A stretch of 64,000 nucleotides of DNA, taken from contig CALNVZ010003426.1 of the NCBI GenBank assembly GCA_940671915.1, positions 11,975,235-12,039,234 on the forward strand, written 5' to 3'. Positions 61,034-64,000 of this stretch are shown in pieces. Under the pieces are notes generated by a model. The model was given only the letters and a program-made list of their open reading frames with translations, did no database searches and was not told the origin of the DNA. The translations under genes were made by a program, and so were the position numbers. Source of the stretch: Paracentrotus lividus (taxonomy: Eukaryota; Echinodermata; Echinoidea; Camarodonta; Echinidae). Every line of letters begins with the position of its first letter. The stretch's first letter is position 1.

Positions 61034-61504
61034 TTAAACCTGATGTATAGTTTTGGTAACAAAAAATGAATCGGCATAAAAACCAATCAAATATAGTCTC
61101 ATGTTGTCCACATTGCACTAAAAGATAAATGTGTGGGAGATCTTGTGATATTCCTTTCATGATTTCCGGTGAATTTCAATGAAAATGTTTGAAAAAAACA
61201 TAATGTAATGGTTGTTTTACCTCTGCTGGGATGGGCTCTCCGCCAGAGCTTCCCGCATGAACTGGCGTAACGATCTGTGTGTATCACGCACACAAGAGAA
61301 TCCCCATTGGTTTTCCACGTTAACGCTAACTGCCGAAAAGATGAGTCGGATCCCCGACTTTCCACGTTTTATACTATATTGTGAAATAAAGACACTAAAA
61401 CGATAATTGTCTTTATTATAGTTATAGGATTCAATCTTTCATATTAACTAACGGTGAATAAAAATGAAAATTTTCCCTCTCCTAAAACTATACACCAGCT
61501 TTAA
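61034..61504. mobile_element. TTAA-bounded MITE with GGTGTATAGTTT-type ends, copy 2
   Basis: Begins TTAAACCTGATGTATAGTTT and ends AAACTATACACCAGCTTTAA; matches 58474-58947 along its whole length with more substitutions than indels. Confidence 0.9.
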
Positions 61505-62392
61505 ATTACAAAAATGTGTAAATTTCTGGTTCTAAACAACTGTGATACATACCTGCAGATCTATGCATCTTGCAGTCATAACGCGTAATTGAGAACAAAG
61601 CAATTAATACACTGATATACTCTTATGCAAGAGATCAAAAGTTGTTTGTACCCTCATCTCTGAAATATTTTTTGTTGTTGACTGTCCTAAAGATTTTATG
61701 GCTCGGTCACATGTACGATGCATGGTCAACGCGCAGTTTGTGCTGGGTGTGCGTTACTCATTCGTCATGCGCTCTCAGCTAACGCAGTGCATTTGTTGCA
61801 TATTTTGATATGTGTTATCTATGAATACGCTCTGTGTACGTGTTGCCTGGCAATTTTCACAAAATGCGCTGGTCTTGTGTTGTGCACATGTGACTGCCGC
61901 ATTACCCTTTGGAATTTTTTTATCTGTACAATTGATAAAAAATTTAATCATCCGAAATTGATTATTATGTATTTCCTGTAACTGGAACTTCCAGAGTAGC
62001 CTGTATTGGTAACTGTACTAGGACAAAATTTGAGAGATATTTGATAAATCCGATAAATATCAACTTAATTTGCTGCCTCTTTCCTTCGTAAAAAACAAAA
62101 CGATAATACTATAATGGTACATATGCATTATTTATGCAGCACTGTTTTAAGGAAGAAAGTACATGTACACTTTCAGGATCATGTGGGTTACCCACAAGGA
62201 GCCATATGCCTAACCTTATTTCTGTAGAAGATCTGTTCTGGCTGGTTAAGCCGAGATCTACTGACTTTAAAAAAAGAAAAAAAATCTGATGAGGATTTGA
62301 TTAAAATCAGTACACTTGACTGTGCAGGGATCCTGTATTGGAAATTCAATTTCATTTCCCTTCGTCACAGATGGAAGATTCAAGTATGATGA
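61505..62392. other. Stretch without supported gene
   Basis: 61700-61900 has a run of GCGC/ACGCAGT-type words; no exon or element borders recognised. Confidence 0.4.
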
Positions 62393-63390
62393 GATAGATT
62401 GCTCTAAAATCAATCACAGTGGTTTGCTATTCTTAACCCACTCAGACCCTGTGGAAATAATTTACAGTGGTTATGTACAGTCTTAACCCTTCGTTCTAAA
62501 TCATTCATACCCTAAAATTGATCGTGGTGGTAGTCTAAACCCACTCAGACCCTATCAGAATTCAATCACAGTGGTTTTGTAGTCTTAACCCATTTCAATA
62601 ACAGTGGTTTGATAGTGGTTTGATAGTCTTAGACCTCTCAGACCATATCAGGAATCAATTACATGTAGAGTGGTTTGCTAGTCTTAACCCACTCAGACCC
62701 TATTGGAAATCAATCACAGTGGTTTGGTAGTCTTAACCCACTTAGACCCTATCGGATTCAATCACAGTGTTTTGCTAGTCTTAACCCACTCAGACCATAT
62801 TGGAATTCAATTACAGTTGTTTGTTAGTCTAAAACCTCTCAGATCCTATAAGAAATCCATCACAATGACAGAGATGCCAAGTTCAAAAAAAAATTTGCGT
62901 GAGATCATTCACATCGTGTTTTAAAGCAGTGCGCACGCGGCGCGCGTTACCACATGTGCGCGCGCGCAGTAGTGTTTTGTACACAAAGGAGGCACACGCG
63001 CACGCTACACATGTTTCACATAGTAAGCTATCTTGCATATAACGATCGCCTGCATGAAACCACCTCACTCGCAGGGATTGATGCGCAACAAAATGTCAAA
63101 ACTGCCGATATTTAGGGTTTTGAGACTCCAAAATGGTTAAAAAAACTTTAATTATGCTACTTTTTCTCATTTTGATTGAGAAATGGGGTGTTCTGCGTGA
63201 GATCGTGAGACGGACCCGAAATGCGTGATTCTCACGCAAGATGCGTGAGACTTGGTAGCTCTGCAATGATTTGCTAGTCTTAACCCACTCTGACATTATC
63301 GGAAATCAATCATAGTGGTTTGATAGATTTATGAACCTCTCAGACCCAATTGGAAATCAATCACAGTGGTTTGCAAGACTTAAACCTCAA
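62393..63390. repeat. Satellite of ~45-50 bp units, split by an insertion
   Basis: Unit: AATCAATCACAGTGGTTTGC, TAGTCTTAACCCACTCAGAC, CCTATYGG. About ten units lie at 62393-62868 and two to three at 63264-63390. Units vary by small deletions and by ACCTCTCAGACC in place of ACCCACTCAGACC. Confidence 0.93.
62869..63263. mobile_element. 395-bp element inserted in the satellite with a 6-bp target duplication
   Basis: Left end CAGAGATGCCAAGT, right end ACTTGGTAGCTCTG (imperfect inverse complements). Both sides are bordered by CAATGA (62863-62868 and 63264-63269). Removing the element and one CAATGA restores a normal satellite unit. Inside is a GCGCGCGTTACC...GCGCGCGCGC block. CAGAG ends suggest a hAT-like element; the 6-bp duplication leaves this open. 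No coding frame. Confidence 0.88.
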
Positions 63391-63479
63391 CGAAGTTGTG
63401 ATGGCTGAAGCAAAGACTATAAAAAAAGAAGTTTAAACTGTCTTATGAAGATGTGAACATGGTATTCTGTTTTAATTTG

Positions 63480-63780
63480 ATTTAATTTGATTTAATTATT
63501 TTTATTCTTTTTACAAAAAAAATGTGAAAAAACCCCCCCAAACATTCAGTTATTATTATTATTATTTGTTTTGGCGTCACCTGAGCCTGGAAGGCGAAAA
63601 AACGAACTGAATCACTGGAACCCATAGGTCTCTCCTCCCAATATAACTGATTGGGGGTATGCAGGTGGACCACTATACACCGGGGTTTCCCCCTACTCTT
63701 AATATACAAATAGTGCAGTGGGTTTTTTAACATGCAAAGGTTGTGACTCTCCTTTACACGAGACCAAAAATCTACTCAGT
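63480..63780. repeat. Probable interspersed repeat fragment
   Basis: Opens with direct repeats TTTAATTTGA and a TATTAT run, followed by a GC-richer body (CACCTGAGCCTGGAAGGCG, GGTGGACCACTATACACCGG). The minus-strand open frame here is not recognised. I infer a repeat from composition only. Confidence 0.35.
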
Positions 63781-64000
63781 CCTTAAACATCCTAAACTGT
63801 TCAATATACATCCTGTGCACTGAACAAAGTTTATCCAATTCTTAAAACAGAAACTATTAATGCTTGTGATTGTATGTATTGAAGTCAAGTACCATCTGAT
63901 TATAATGCACCAATGCCTTAGGCTTTCCCTCAATATTCCACGTCTATATGGATGGGGAACATTTAAAAAGTCCAGCCTCCTTGTAGGAAATTCACTTGAT
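63781..64000. other. Right edge, nothing recognised
   Basis: AT-rich sequence with no supported exon. Confidence 0.4.

Noticed and set aside
62393..63390. CRISPR-like direct repeats
   Set aside because: No unique spacers; continuous satellite units with a transposon insertion.

Overview
This is a eukaryotic, AT-rich, intron- and transposon-rich window from an invertebrate animal genome. A marine deuterostome, probably an echinoderm such as a sea urchin, is my best guess. That rests on a recognisable troponin T gene, the abundance of ACATGTA-type palindromes in the right half, very many short inverted-repeat elements with TTAA or TA ends, and a GCTCGCGCTTCGCGCTCGC satellite. The organism is an inference. 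No bacterial genes, operons, CRISPR arrays, rRNA or tRNA genes are visible, and most open frames in the window are low-complexity or chance frames.

Layout. (1) 249-11915: the minus-strand 5' part of a troponin T gene. Five exons join in phase into the first 184 residues; the C-terminal exon(s) are not seen and probably lie left of the window. Its introns carry a 1.3 kb ATTGG-rich satellite, GA/CT microsatellites next to splice acceptors, and small inverted-repeat elements. (2) 11916-11940: a 25-N gap. (3) about 12165-24773: a noisy reverse-complement copy of 249-11915, with single-base insertions spread evenly through exons, introns and repeats. This looks like an assembly artefact (a palindromic long read used at a gap) rather than a real second gene. 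(4) 24774-29020: a pyrimidine-rich tract interrupted by two insertions. One has CCCGGGGGG ends; the other is a 2.5 kb element with 14-bp inverted ends, a 5-bp target duplication and an internal ~115-bp satellite. (5) 29021-47855: mostly intergenic or intronic sequence with a possible 5' exon (31136-31273), several TTAA-bounded elements, and a second 25-N gap (39103-39127) preceded by a near-duplicate of its own left flank, again probably assembly-made. (6) 44451-44589 and 47856-47960: two plus-strand exons that join in phase into an unrecognised serine-rich, basic protein N-terminus. (7) 47961-64000: no further convincing exon, but a dense collection of microsatellites, MITEs, foldback elements, tandem duplications, and a ~45-50 bp satellite broken by a 395-bp insertion with a clean 6-bp target duplication.

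I found no enzyme system, defence locus or gene cluster. What stands out is structural: two assembly-made duplications that would mislead gene annotation, and a set of repeat families whose ends and target duplications can be read directly from the sequence.
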